The notes beneath the pieces were generated by a model that saw nothing but the letters and a program-made list of their open reading frames with translations, searched no databases and had not been told where the DNA came from. Both the position numbers and the translations under genes were made by a program. This document shows positions 7,634 to 15,954 of a stretch of 64,000 bases of DNA, piece by piece. The DNA is taken from the NCBI GenBank assembly GCA_938036315.1, contig CALHPK010000002.1, positions 97,225 to 161,224 on the forward strand, written 5' to 3'. Numbering within the stretch: position 1 is the stretch's first letter; every line of letters begins with the position of its first letter. This stretch comes from an uncultured bacterium. GTDB taxonomy: Bacteria; Calescibacteriota; Calescibacteriia; Calescibacteriales; Calescibacteriaceae.

Positions 7634-10600
7634 CTATGTAAAAAGTTCATTAAAAAGATTCCTAAATATCTGGATGTAGTCCTCTTGTCCGGCTTCAACT
7701 CTGTCCATCTTCTCTTCAAGTTCATTTGTGTACTGTTCGGAAGTGTATATAGAAAATTTTCGGTGATTTTTGAGATAATTGTATACCTCTTTACCGAGTT
7801 TTGTTACTATCAAATATCCATTCCTTTCTATGCAGTATCCTCTATCAAGAAGAGTTTTGATTATATATGCCCAGGTGGAAGGTCTTCCTATACCTTTTCT
7901 TTTCATCTCATCTATCAGGCTTCCCTGAGTATAAGGCGGGACCGGGGAATCGAAACTGAACTTAAAATCATAAGTTTCAACGACTATCTTTTTCTTCTCA
8001 AGTAATTCTTTTGTGAAGTTAGCTATCGGGAAAAACAAAACTTTATTCCATCCATCCTCTATAATTTTAAGATTGATCTCAGATTCTTTCTCTACAGACA
8101 TTTCTTCTCCATTTGCTTTCCAACTTGCAGAGACCAAAATTTTTCCTCTCAATACTTTCAGTGGTATCATTTGCGAAGCCATAAACCTTGTGAATATAAG
8201 TTCATAAAGCTTTATAGCTTTTTCAGAAATAGATATGTTCCCTACCTTTGCTGAGATCAAAACTTCATCTGGCGTCAGATTTGACGAAGGTCTTATACAT
8301 TCGTGAGCACCCTCACCCTCCCAAGCTCTCGGGACAAAAAATCTACTTCCAAAATTCTCAGAAATGAAGTCCCTGGCTAGTGAAATTCCGACGTCTGACA
8401 CATGATGAGAATCTGTTCTATGATATGTTATAAGACCTGCCTCAAACAAACTCTGCGCTAAATTCATAGTTTCTGGAGCTGAGAACTTCAGTTTCTGCGA
8501 TGCTTCCTTTAGCATCTCAGCAGTGTTAAAGGGAGCTGGGGGGTTAATCACTACCTCTTCTGTATCTTTGAGCTCAACTTTAATCAGAATCTTTGAGTTT
8601 TCTAATCTAATTTTTTCATCTTCTTCTTTTTTTCTTTTTCTTCCCTTCAATTTTTGTAAAGATTTACTTACTTTTCTGGCAAACTCTCTATCTTCAATTT
8701 TTATGATATCTGAGATACCATTAGCGGTTTTAAATTTTAACACACCTATTTTTTCTTTCATTTGATTTTCTCTCTCTATGAGCCATTTCAGAACTGGTGT
8801 CTGAACCCTACCTGCTGACAACCATATCTTGTCATAACTTTTCTGAAGATTTTCACTCATCACAAAACCAACCCATCTATCAGTTACTCTTCTTACAATC
8901 TGTGCCTTCACGAGTCCATAATTTATATCTCTTGGTTTCTCAAGAGCATTCAGGATAGCTTTTTTTGTGACCTCATGATATTCAACTCTTCTTATCTCTT
9001 TTTTGTATTTCGGGAGCATCAGATATATATCCCAAGCTATCTTTTCCCCCTCGCTGTCCGGGTCTGTAGCTATGAAAATGGAGTCAGCTTCCAGACAAAT
9101 TTTTTGTATTGCCTTTACAACTTTTGTCTTGTCATCATATTCTTCGGATTGGCAGTATGGGCATCTTTTTTCCTCAAAAAAATGCTCCCCGCATCTTCTA
9201 CACCTTTTTATAGGTGAGTAATAAGGGATGAAAAGCTCTTTCAGATCCTCATTAATAACTTCCACACCGTAGAAATTTTGTTTTTCATATCCTCTTTTTT
9301 GTGGAGAGAATGGCAGATCATATATATGTCCTCCTGATGCTATCAAAGTTATGTTCAGATCTCCTTTTGATACCTCCCAAGCTTCGGCAAAATTGCCATT
9401 TTCTCCGATGGGTACTTTCCTTTTCATCGGCTTACCTATTAGCTTGGCAATGGTTCCGGCTTTGTTTGGAGACTCAACAATAAACACTGCAGTTTTGGGC
9501 GGTTTTACAGCTTTCAGATCCGCACCAAGTGGATTTTCATGCAATTTCATAATGAGTCTTATCTTCTCCCTATCTCTATCCACCTCTTTTAGAATTTTCT
9601 CAAGCTCTACTTCTTCGAAATTCTTGAAATTAACATCAACGAGATCGATTTTAAGGCGCTTTTTAAGCTGTACGAAGGCTTTCTTATCATCCACTATGAG
9701 TATAGATAAACCTTTTGATAACCCTTCTATATACAATCTCGAGGTTCTTCCAGTTGCTTGAATGTAAGCCGATGAATCAGCAACTATTAACCTAAACTTG
9801 CCATCACCTCCAACCCTTAGGGGGACATCTTCTGACATTCTTATTTTCTGAAGGATCTGTGGGTTCGAGATGCTCTCTTCAATAAATTTCTTTATACTTT
9901 CAAATCTTTCTTTTATGGCGGGATATCTATCTATATCATCTTTACGCATACCGACGTATCTTCTCAATGATTCTATGAATGAATAGATTTTTCTTCCATT
10001 GCCTAAAACGGAACGAATCGAAAATAAAACCCCGAGCATTTTCGAGGGTTCGTCTATCTCTTGAATTGAAAAAATAAATCTTGGAACTCCAGCAAAGATG
10101 GCATATCTTACGGTATCAGGCATATCTATCCCTCTGCAAAGTGGATTCCTCAGCGATGAGATTCCTATAACTACCTGAATTTCTTCATCTCTAAATTTGC
10201 GCTGATTCTCATCCTTGAATTCTTCATACGTAACCGCGTTTATGTGTCTCCTCATTAGGAAAGATTTTAGTTCATCAACCGACTCCTTCCCATATTCAGA
10301 ATTGACAAAGACAAACCCGCCATTCCCACACATTGATACAACTTCAGCAACTTTCTTAAAAACTTTCTTTTTGACTCTTTTCAGATCCTCATCTTTAATT
10401 ATTTCTCCATCAATAATGGTATAAGTATCTTCTATATTTCTTATTGTTGATGTGAATGGAGAAATTTCAAAGCCAAAAAGTTCTCTGAAATATCTCACGG
10501 TATTTGCACGCGGTTTGGCTGTAGCAGATGATATTACAAGAACTCCCTTAATCTTCTTCCTTATCTCCGCAACTGATTTATTTACCTCTGAAAAAGCTTC

Positions 10601-11428
10601 AAATTTTTGAATCTGAGATTGTTCCCTGTTTCTCATTATCTCATACTTCCTCAGTATTGTAGATTTCAATTTTTCAACATCATCTTTTGAAAGCCCCATA
10701 AGCTTGAGAACTCTTTCGACATTCTTTGGCTGTTTGAGATAAGTATCAACATCATCAACAAATATAAAATCAAAATCTTTACCAATTATGATGTTTTCAT
10801 TCCTTGCAAGAAACATACTCGTCGTGATAAGTATGTCATAATCTCCACTCTGAACTTTATCCCTGATTTTTTTATCAGATTTTGAAACGAAAAGAACTTT
10901 TTTCTGCATTCCGAGCCTATCTATAATTTCTTCAATTCTTTTTACAAATAGCCCGGAAAGAAGCTTGGTAGGCATTATTATATAAGATTTCCCTTGTGTA
11001 AACAGAGACATAACTATTCCGAATGTCGTTTTTCCTATACCTGTTGGAGCTAGAGCAACAAACGACTGATTAGCAAAGGTTCTCTTTGCCCAATTCAATT
11101 GCAAAGACCAGGGTTCTGATCCGACAACATTTTTGAAGAAAGAGGAAAATTCTTCTGCTCTCCTCTCTATTTCGTAAATTTGCGAAAGATACTTTAATTT
11201 TCCATTACTCCGCAATACTTCTATGATATGAGGCAAAGATACATCCTGGGGAATCTCAGGTAAACACTCTGAGCAAGGAATACCCTTATCAAGCCTATCA
11301 GATGATATATCCCCTCCACAGTTTATACAACTTTTAAGGAAAATGGCAGGTATATTACTGCTTATCTCGGTAGCTTTTTGCATTCCTTCTTCTATTATAT
11401 TCATTTTATAGCGAACTGCCCTTATCAT
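7634..11428 (-). CDS. rgy: Reverse gyrase
   Basis: ATP-dependent topoisomerase that introduces positive supercoils, the marker protein of hyperthermophiles. In order: an N-terminal zinc finger (Cys34, 37, 52, 55); SF2 helicase-like domain with Walker A APTGIGKT at residues 128-135 and DDVD at 225-228 in place of DEAD; topoisomerase IA domain from about residue 645 with FIVESPNKAG; a second zinc finger CRRCG...CPYC; acidic Toprim motif ATDPDSEGE; and active-site tyrosine Tyr1002 in LITYHRTDS. At 1264 residues it is longer than the 1050-1110 residues usual for single-chain enzymes, with the surplus before the topoisomerase half. An alternative start is Met9. Confidence 0.97.
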   Translation of the reverse strand: MIRAVRYKMNIIEEGMQKATEISSNIPAIFLKSCINCGGDISSDRLDKGIPCSECLPEIPQDVSLPHIIEVLRSNGKLKYLSQIYEIERRAEEFSSFFKNVVGSEPWSLQLNWAKRTFANQSFVALAPTGIGKTTFGIVMSLFTQGKSYIIMPTKLLSGLFVKRIEEIIDRLGMQKKVLFVSKSDKKIRDKVQSGDYDILITTSMFLARNENIIIGKDFDFIFVDDVDTYLKQPKNVERVLKLMGLSKDDVEKLKSTILRKYEIMRNREQSQIQKFEAFSEVNKSVAEIRKKIKGVLVISSATAKPRANTVRYFRELFGFEISPFTSTIRNIEDTYTIIDGEIIKDEDLKRVKKKVFKKVAEVVSMCGNGGFVFVNSEYGKESVDELKSFLMRRHINAVTYEEFKDENQRKFRDEEIQVVIGISSLRNPLCRGIDMPDTVRYAIFAGVPRFIFSIQEIDEPSKMLGVLFSIRSVLGNGRKIYSFIESLRRYVGMRKDDIDRYPAIKERFESIKKFIEESISNPQILQKIRMSEDVPLRVGGDGKFRLIVADSSAYIQATGRTSRLYIEGLSKGLSILIVDDKKAFVQLKKRLKIDLVDVNFKNFEEVELEKILKEVDRDREKIRLIMKLHENPLGADLKAVKPPKTAVFIVESPNKAGTIAKLIGKPMKRKVPIGENGNFAEAWEVSKGDLNITLIASGGHIYDLPFSPQKRGYEKQNFYGVEVINEDLKELFIPYYSPIKRCRRCGEHFFEEKRCPYCQSEEYDDKTKVVKAIQKICLEADSIFIATDPDSEGEKIAWDIYLMLPKYKKEIRRVEYHEVTKKAILNALEKPRDINYGLVKAQIVRRVTDRWVGFVMSENLQKSYDKIWLSAGRVQTPVLKWLIERENQMKEKIGVLKFKTANGISDIIKIEDREFARKVSKSLQKLKGRKRKKEEDEKIRLENSKILIKVELKDTEEVVINPPAPFNTAEMLKEASQKLKFSAPETMNLAQSLFEAGLITYHRTDSHHVSDVGISLARDFISENFGSRFFVPRAWEGEGAHECIRPSSNLTPDEVLISAKVGNISISEKAIKLYELIFTRFMASQMIPLKVLRGKILVSASWKANGEEMSVEKESEINLKIIEDGWNKVLFFPIANFTKELLEKKKIVVETYDFKFSFDSPVPPYTQGSLIDEMKRKGIGRPSTWAYIIKTLLDRGYCIERNGYLIVTKLGKEVYNYLKNHRKFSIYTSEQYTNELEEKMDRVEAGQEDYIQIFRNLFNELFT

Positions 11429-11630
11429 TTACTATTATTTTAAAAAATTTCCCAGACTCTACATCTTTAGATTTTCCTTGCATATCCATATCTTTTTTTG
11501 ATGAGTGATAAAATATTTTATTTCACCTTGGAAATACCTATTTGTGTGATTACAAAAATTGTAGAAAGGGCGTCTTTGAATACGCACTTAACGACTTTTA
11601 GTTAGTAGACTATAACTGCAATTATCAAAT

Positions 11631-12512
11631 TTAATATCTTTTCTGAATTTCAAGGACAAGAAATGGGCTGAAGAATATTGTGGTTTTATCTTCAAAGAAG
11701 ATCTTCAAAGTTAAAGCCCATAACCGCCCTAAATAATATGCTAAATTTCCGTATCTTCCCTTTGCGACCATAAACTGCAAGTGCCCCAAAGGTGATAGAC
11801 TCCTTACTTTTACTTTGAAATCCCTTAAGTACTCTTTTACCTCAAAAAAATTTGGAAGCCAATCATAATACGGGAGATGTAATCTCATCTTTATTCTCGG
11901 CCAAAATATATTATCTCCATGCCAAAAATCTATGGGGAATATACCGTTGGGGAAGGAAAGGTAGATAATTCCTCCTTTTTTGAGGACTCTCAAGCTCTCT
12001 TCGATGTACATTTTCCTTATCTTCTTCCTTTCATCAATTTTATCATTCTCTCCTATGTGCTCAAGGACTCCGAAAGATATGATGACATCAAATGTCCGAT
12101 CTCCAAAAGGTAAAAAGCAACCATCTGCAAAGAAAAAGCGATTTTCATCATCAAAATATGAAGCTCTCTCAGGGTCTATGTCTATTCCGAAGGCATCATA
12201 TCCCAGTTTTAAAAATTCTTTCACAACCCTCCCTGTCCCACATCCTGAATCCAAGATTTTCAAAGGTTTTTCCCCAAAGTACTTTCTTATACGTGGTAAA
12301 TAAAAATTTTGTAATCTAAGAACCATTCCCCTTTCTTCCTGGGCAAAAAGCTCAGTTTGATTTGGAATCTTCAGCTCGATAACTTTTTTTGTAAAATTCC
12401 AAAATCTCCCGCTTTTAGGATAAGTTGATTTGCATGTTTTGCAATATGCTTTGCTTTCTGAAAAAATGAGTTCTCCTTTACACAGTGGGCAACGCAGTAT
12501 CGCTAAAGACAT
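11631..12512 (-). CDS. SAM-dependent methyltransferase with N-terminal zinc ribbon
   Basis: Class I methyltransferase of 293 residues. Residues 1-45 form a Trm112-like zinc ribbon (CPLCKGE...CKTCKSTYPKSG). The Rossmann domain follows with ILDSGCGTGR (motif I), an acidic FGIDIDPE strand end and FDVIISFGVLEHIG (motif IV), typical of Methyltransf_11. The C-terminal 90 residues are hydrophobic and aromatic. The substrate cannot be read; membership of the large family that modifies glycans, lipids or quinones is inferred. It stands alone on the minus strand with AT-rich spacers on both sides. Confidence 0.85.
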   Translation of the reverse strand: MSLAILRCPLCKGELIFSESKAYCKTCKSTYPKSGRFWNFTKKVIELKIPNQTELFAQEERGMVLRLQNFYLPRIRKYFGEKPLKILDSGCGTGRVVKEFLKLGYDAFGIDIDPERASYFDDENRFFFADGCFLPFGDRTFDVIISFGVLEHIGENDKIDERKKIRKMYIEESLRVLKKGGIIYLSFPNGIFPIDFWHGDNIFWPRIKMRLHLPYYDWLPNFFEVKEYLRDFKVKVRSLSPLGHLQFMVAKGRYGNLAYYLGRLWALTLKIFFEDKTTIFFSPFLVLEIQKRY

Positions 12513-12691
12513 CTTATCTTTTGAATTTTATTACCATTTTAGCAAATTTCCATAATTTGATGAATTTAGTATATCATGATTTGCCTGTGGCAATTGAGAC
12601 TCTCTTAATACTTTCTTATGGGGTATATATAATTTCCTCCCTCAACCAGATATGCTAAGATATTTTGGTAGCTGGTAGTAAGATAATTAGG

Positions 12692-12715
12692 TATGATTCA
12701 AGATATGATTCAAAA
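12692..12715. repeat. 12-bp tandem repeat, two copies
   Basis: TATGATTCAAGA at 12692-12703 and TATGATTCAAAA at 12704-12715, with one mismatch, in the spacer upstream of adk. Confidence 0.7.
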
Positions 12716-12841
12716 GATATCAAGATTATATGATAATCCACATCATACATTCTAAATTGTTGCGAAATTCAGAAAAGATAATAACAGTATTACCGTAATA
12801 GAAAGATCTTAAAGGTATAAAAATATAAAAGTATAGAATAT

Positions 12842-12849
12842 AAAGGAGG
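12842..12849 (+). promoter_or_regulatory. Shine-Dalgarno for adk
   Basis: AAAGGAGG ends 8 nt before the ATG at 12858. It is a strong site that fixes the adk start. Confidence 0.85.
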
Positions 12850-12857
12850 AATAAAAA

Positions 12858-13493
12858 ATGAAGGTAATAATACTCTTTGGACCCCCGGGCAGTGGGAAAG
12901 GTACTCAAGGTAAAATAGTGGCAGAAAAGCTCTCAATACCACACATTGCTACAGGCGATATTATGAGAGAAGCGATAACAAAAGGAACTGAACTCGGGAA
13001 GAAAGTAAAGGAATTCTTAGATAAGGGGGAACTTGTTCCGGACGACATAGTGATAGAAATTATAAGAGAAAGATTGAGTAGGAATGACACTAAAGCTGGA
13101 TTCATATTAGATGGATTCCCAAGAACTTATAACCAAGCCCAAGCTTTAGATAATCTATTCGAAAAATTGGGGATAAAGGACTACATAGTGGTGCATATTG
13201 ATGTGAGCGATGAAGAGATAATAAAGAGGATCTCAGGGAGACGTACCTGCGGAAGATGTGGTAGGGTCTATAACATATACTTCGAAAAGCCAAAATCGTG
13301 TGAATGTGGGGGGGAGCTGTATATGCGTGAAGATGATTCTCCAGAGAAAGTAAAAAGAAGATTGGAGGTGTACAAGGAAAGTACATATCCTGTTCTTGAA
13401 TACTATAAAGCTAAAAATAAGATAAAAAGCATAAATGGTGAAGCTGAGATATCAGAAGTTACCAAAAAAATCCTTGATCTTATACTTAGATAG
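12858..13493 (+). CDS. adk: Adenylate kinase with modified zinc LID
   Basis: Interconverts ATP + AMP and 2 ADP in the cytosol. The 211-residue protein has the P-loop GPPGSGKGTQ at residues 8-17, AMP-site TGDIMR at 32-37, DGFPRT at 85-90 and the long bacterial LID. The LID has Cys131, Cys134, Cys148 and Cys150: a CxxC-X13-CxC pattern in which the second pair is one residue shorter than the usual CxxC/D. Zinc binding is still plausible. Strong ribosome binding site. Its last 42 bp overlap the convergent UbiA-family gene. Confidence 0.97.
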   Translation: MKVIILFGPPGSGKGTQGKIVAEKLSIPHIATGDIMREAITKGTELGKKVKEFLDKGELVPDDIVIEIIRERLSRNDTKAGFILDGFPRTYNQAQALDNLFEKLGIKDYIVVHIDVSDEEIIKRISGRRTCGRCGRVYNIYFEKPKSCECGGELYMREDDSPEKVKRRLEVYKESTYPVLEYYKAKNKIKSINGEAEISEVTKKILDLILR

Positions 13494-14288
13494 AACAAGT
13501 TCTACAGCGAAAATCCCAAGAAAAGCTAATACTGATACGACTATTTGTCTATCAAGAAGAAGTTTTGATGGATCATGGTGCTCTTTTTCTTCTGATATAA
13601 TGTAATATCGCACTATCCCGAACATCACAGGGAATATCGATAATAAAAGCAATATGCTGTTTTTTTCGATTACTACATACATACTGTAGGAGATTATTGA
13701 TAGCGTTGCAGAAATAATGGAAGTGTGTTCGTATATTTTTGTGAATTTTACTTCAGCTTTTCTTTTTATAGATGATATAAACATAGCTATAAAGAAAGTT
13801 GAGATCAAAAGCCATGAGGAAGGTGAAATTCCCCCAGCGTGTCCACCGGCAAGAACCCTTATAACAAAACCAGCAGATACAATAAATAAGTCAAGCGGCT
13901 TCTGCTCCTTAAGAAAAACAGAATATATAAGGTTAAGGACAAAATAGAGTATAACAAAGGATATGACGCCTACCGATTTGGAAATAATGGATGACAGAAG
14001 AAGTAAGATAACCGAAAACAGTATAGCAGATCTTTTTGAAATCCTTCCTGATGCCACTGGCCTTGTCCTTTTTACAGGATGCATAGCATCTCTCTGAGAA
14101 TCTATAACATCATTCAGAGAGTACACTGATGATGAGATAAGCAAAAATGCCAGAAAAGAAATAGATACTTTAACTATTTTCTCTGATGGATAATCCCCAG
14201 AAAAAAATAGTGGAGCAAAAACAAAAATGTTCTTATGCCACTGATATGGTCTCAAAAGTGATATAAAATCTCTTATTTTCTCGATCAT
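13452..14288 (-). CDS. UbiA-family decaprenyl-phosphate phosphoribosyltransferase-like protein
   Basis: Integral membrane prenyltransferase-fold enzyme of 278 residues with about eight hydrophobic segments. It starts LLRPYQWHKN and has the Mg-binding motif N59-D60-xx-D63-xxx-D67 followed by RTRPVASG. This pairing is typical of the UbiA subgroup that transfers phosphoribose to polyprenyl phosphate (Rv3806c type, decaprenylphosphoryl-ribose synthesis) rather than prenylating quinones. The second aspartate motif is weak, as in that subgroup. No DprE-like epimerase is nearby. The 3' end overlaps adk by 42 bp in the opposite orientation. The family is certain; the substrate is inferred. Confidence 0.85.
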   Translation of the reverse strand: MIEKIRDFISLLRPYQWHKNIFVFAPLFFSGDYPSEKIVKVSISFLAFLLISSSVYSLNDVIDSQRDAMHPVKRTRPVASGRISKRSAILFSVILLLLSSIISKSVGVISFVILYFVLNLIYSVFLKEQKPLDLFIVSAGFVIRVLAGGHAGGISPSSWLLISTFFIAMFISSIKRKAEVKFTKIYEHTSIISATLSIISYSMYVVIEKNSILLLLSIFPVMFGIVRYYIISEEKEHHDPSKLLLDRQIVVSVLAFLGIFAVELVLSKYKIKDFFGNF

Positions 14289-14403
14289 AATTTTTTACCT
14301 TTACTTTAATTTGTCTCTTCTTCATCTTTTAGTCACTTTGTTTTTTACTTCATCTTTTAGAAAAATTCATTTAATTGGTTGAGTTTTTTTAATTTATTGT
14401 GAT

Positions 14404-14478
14404 CGGGGCGTGGCGCAGGGGTAGCGCATTGGCATGGGGGGCCAAAGGTCGCCGGTTCAAATCCGGTCGCCCCGACCA
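14404..14478 (+). tRNA. tRNA-Pro (anticodon GGG), CCA encoded
   Basis: A full cloverleaf can be drawn. Acceptor stem CGGGGCG/CGCCCCG (7 bp), T8, D stem GCGC/GCGC, anticodon stem TTGGC/GCCAA with loop ATGGGGG (anticodon GGG, G37), variable AGGTC, T stem GCCGG/CCGGT with loop TTCAAAT, discriminator A at 14475, and encoded CCA at 14476-14478. G37 and A73 fit proline identity. It is GC-rich against its surroundings. The thioredoxin ATG begins only 6 nt after the CCA, so the two are probably co-transcribed. Confidence 0.96.
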
Positions 14479-14484
14479 AAAAAA

Positions 14485-14808
14485 ATGCCTACTTACCTTG
14501 ATGAAAAAAACTTCAACAACGAAATAAACAGCGATAAACCAATCCTTGTTGATTTTTGGGCGGAATGGTGTGCACCATGCAGAGCTATAGCTCCAATTCT
14601 TGAAGAAATAGAAAAACAAAGAACTGACATAAAAATCGCAAAACTTAATGTCGATGAATACCCAGAACTTGCATCAAAATACAAAGTCTTCTCAATCCCA
14701 ACTTTACTTATATTCAAAAAAGGGAAAGAAATCGGTAGATTCGTCGGTGCCGCCCCAGGACACAAAATAAATCAGTTCATCGATGATACCCTAAAAAATA
14801 ACCAATAA
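14485..14808 (+). CDS. trxA: Thioredoxin
   Basis: A 107-residue cytosolic thioredoxin with active site WCAPC (Cys29, Cys32), the buried Asp in VDFWAEW, cis-Pro segment FSIPTLLIFKKG and C-terminal helix. Ala replaces the usual Gly in WCGPC, a known variant that may alter redox potential. An upstream in-frame ATG at 14434 lies inside the tRNA and is rejected. The chosen ATG follows the tRNA CCA after six A residues, leaving no room for a Shine-Dalgarno outside the tRNA. A SufB/D gene starts 9 nt after the stop, so these form one unit. Confidence 0.95.
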   Translation: MPTYLDEKNFNNEINSDKPILVDFWAEWCAPCRAIAPILEEIEKQRTDIKIAKLNVDEYPELASKYKVFSIPTLLIFKKGKEIGRFVGAAPGHKINQFIDDTLKNNQ

Positions 14809-14817
14809 GTAAAACTA

Positions 14818-15954
14818 GTGGAACTTATAAAAACAAGATACTCAAAAATAAAAATTGAAGATCAAACTAAAATATTGCTCGATAACCTATGGAATAGCAG
14901 ATCTATACAAGAACAAGAAAAAATAAAAATCCAAGAAGTAATAGATAAAACCGGACTAAATGCTGAATGTGATAGAATAGATGTAATATTGCTCCCAACA
15001 AAGAAAACCGTACTAATAAAAGAACCAGAAAAAGGCTACGTGGAATTCAAAGCAATAGAAGATAACAAAGCAAAAAATCACAATCTTAATACCGAAAGCC
15101 CACTAGATCTGATACTTTTCAAACTGACAACCTCACTTAGATTAAATATAAAAAAAAACAATTCTTTGATCCTTGTAATATTAGATGATAGCAGATCTGA
15201 TCAAATTGTAACAAGCAGTGTAGAAGTGAACATAAAAAGCGGAGTCAATGTAAGAGTTTTTGAAGTGTGGACAGGATCTACTCAAAACTATCTGCTAAAT
15301 TATCTAGGGTTTACTATATCTGAGGGAAGTTCTCTCAATTTCACTTTCGTAGACGATACCGAAAAAGCAAAGATAATCCAAAAGAAAAGATTCACATTAC
15401 TGAAAAATGCTAAATTTCACGGAGGAAATATCTGGCATGGGAGGTCAAAAAATCTTGTATTTGAAAATGTAGTTTTAGAAGGTGATGAAGCAGACGCTCA
15501 AGATTTTCACATCTGTGTTGGCAGGGATAAATCTCAACTCGAAGTAAATTATGAGATCTATCACATAGGAGAAAAAACGCGTGGACTTGTTATCACTAAA
15601 GGAATACTTTATAACTCCGCAGAGATAAATTTCTTAGCATACGCAAAAGTAGATAACAGAGCAAAAAATTCAGACTCGTATGTAGAAGGTAAGAGCCTGA
15701 TTATGTCTGAAGGTGCAAAAAGCTACATAGTCCCATCAATGGAAATCGCTACAAATATAGTTAAAGCAAAACATTCAGCATCAGTTAGCAGAATAGGAGA
15801 TAACGAACTATTTTATATAATGACCAGAGGCATTGAAGAAGGGGAAGCTAAAAAAATGATACTTGAAGGATTTATCTTAGACATTGCCTCCAAGTTCCCA
15901 TCTCCCATAGAAAGGATCATTCCCAAACTCCTCTACCCCCACCCATCTCCTTAG
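14818..15954 (+). CDS. SufB/SufD-family Fe-S assembly protein
   Basis: A 378-residue member of the SufBD family, which forms the scaffold with SufC ATPase for Fe-S cluster assembly. The C-terminal beta-helix region is characteristic: HIGEKTRGLVITKGI, RAKNSDSYVEGKSL, SYIVPSMEIATNIVKAKHSA and FYIMTRGIEEGEAKKMILEGF. The N-terminal half is divergent. The start is GTG, 9 nt after thioredoxin. No sufC or second suf gene is adjacent. I cannot decide between SufB and SufD by eye. The 3' end overlaps the convergent diguanylate cyclase by 38 bp. Confidence 0.88.
   Translation: MELIKTRYSKIKIEDQTKILLDNLWNSRSIQEQEKIKIQEVIDKTGLNAECDRIDVILLPTKKTVLIKEPEKGYVEFKAIEDNKAKNHNLNTESPLDLILFKLTTSLRLNIKKNNSLILVILDDSRSDQIVTSSVEVNIKSGVNVRVFEVWTGSTQNYLLNYLGFTISEGSSLNFTFVDDTEKAKIIQKKRFTLLKNAKFHGGNIWHGRSKNLVFENVVLEGDEADAQDFHICVGRDKSQLEVNYEIYHIGEKTRGLVITKGILYNSAEINFLAYAKVDNRAKNSDSYVEGKSLIMSEGAKSYIVPSMEIATNIVKAKHSASVSRIGDNELFYIMTRGIEEGEAKKMILEGFILDIASKFPSPIERIIPKLLYPHPSP

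Larger units (their letters stand above)
12513..12857. other. 345-bp divergent intergenic region upstream of adk
   Basis: AT-rich spacer between the divergent methyltransferase and adk. It contains a short tandem repeat at 12692-12715 and a run of TATAAAA-like segments at about 12815-12841 next to the adk ribosome binding site, where a promoter is likely. I see no RNA gene or conserved protein in it. Confidence 0.55.

Noticed and set aside
14434-14484. N-terminal extension of thioredoxin beginning in the tRNA
   Set aside because: The 17 extra residues are the translated 3' half of tRNA-Pro and have no thioredoxin counterpart; the ATG at 14485 gives a normal 107-residue protein.
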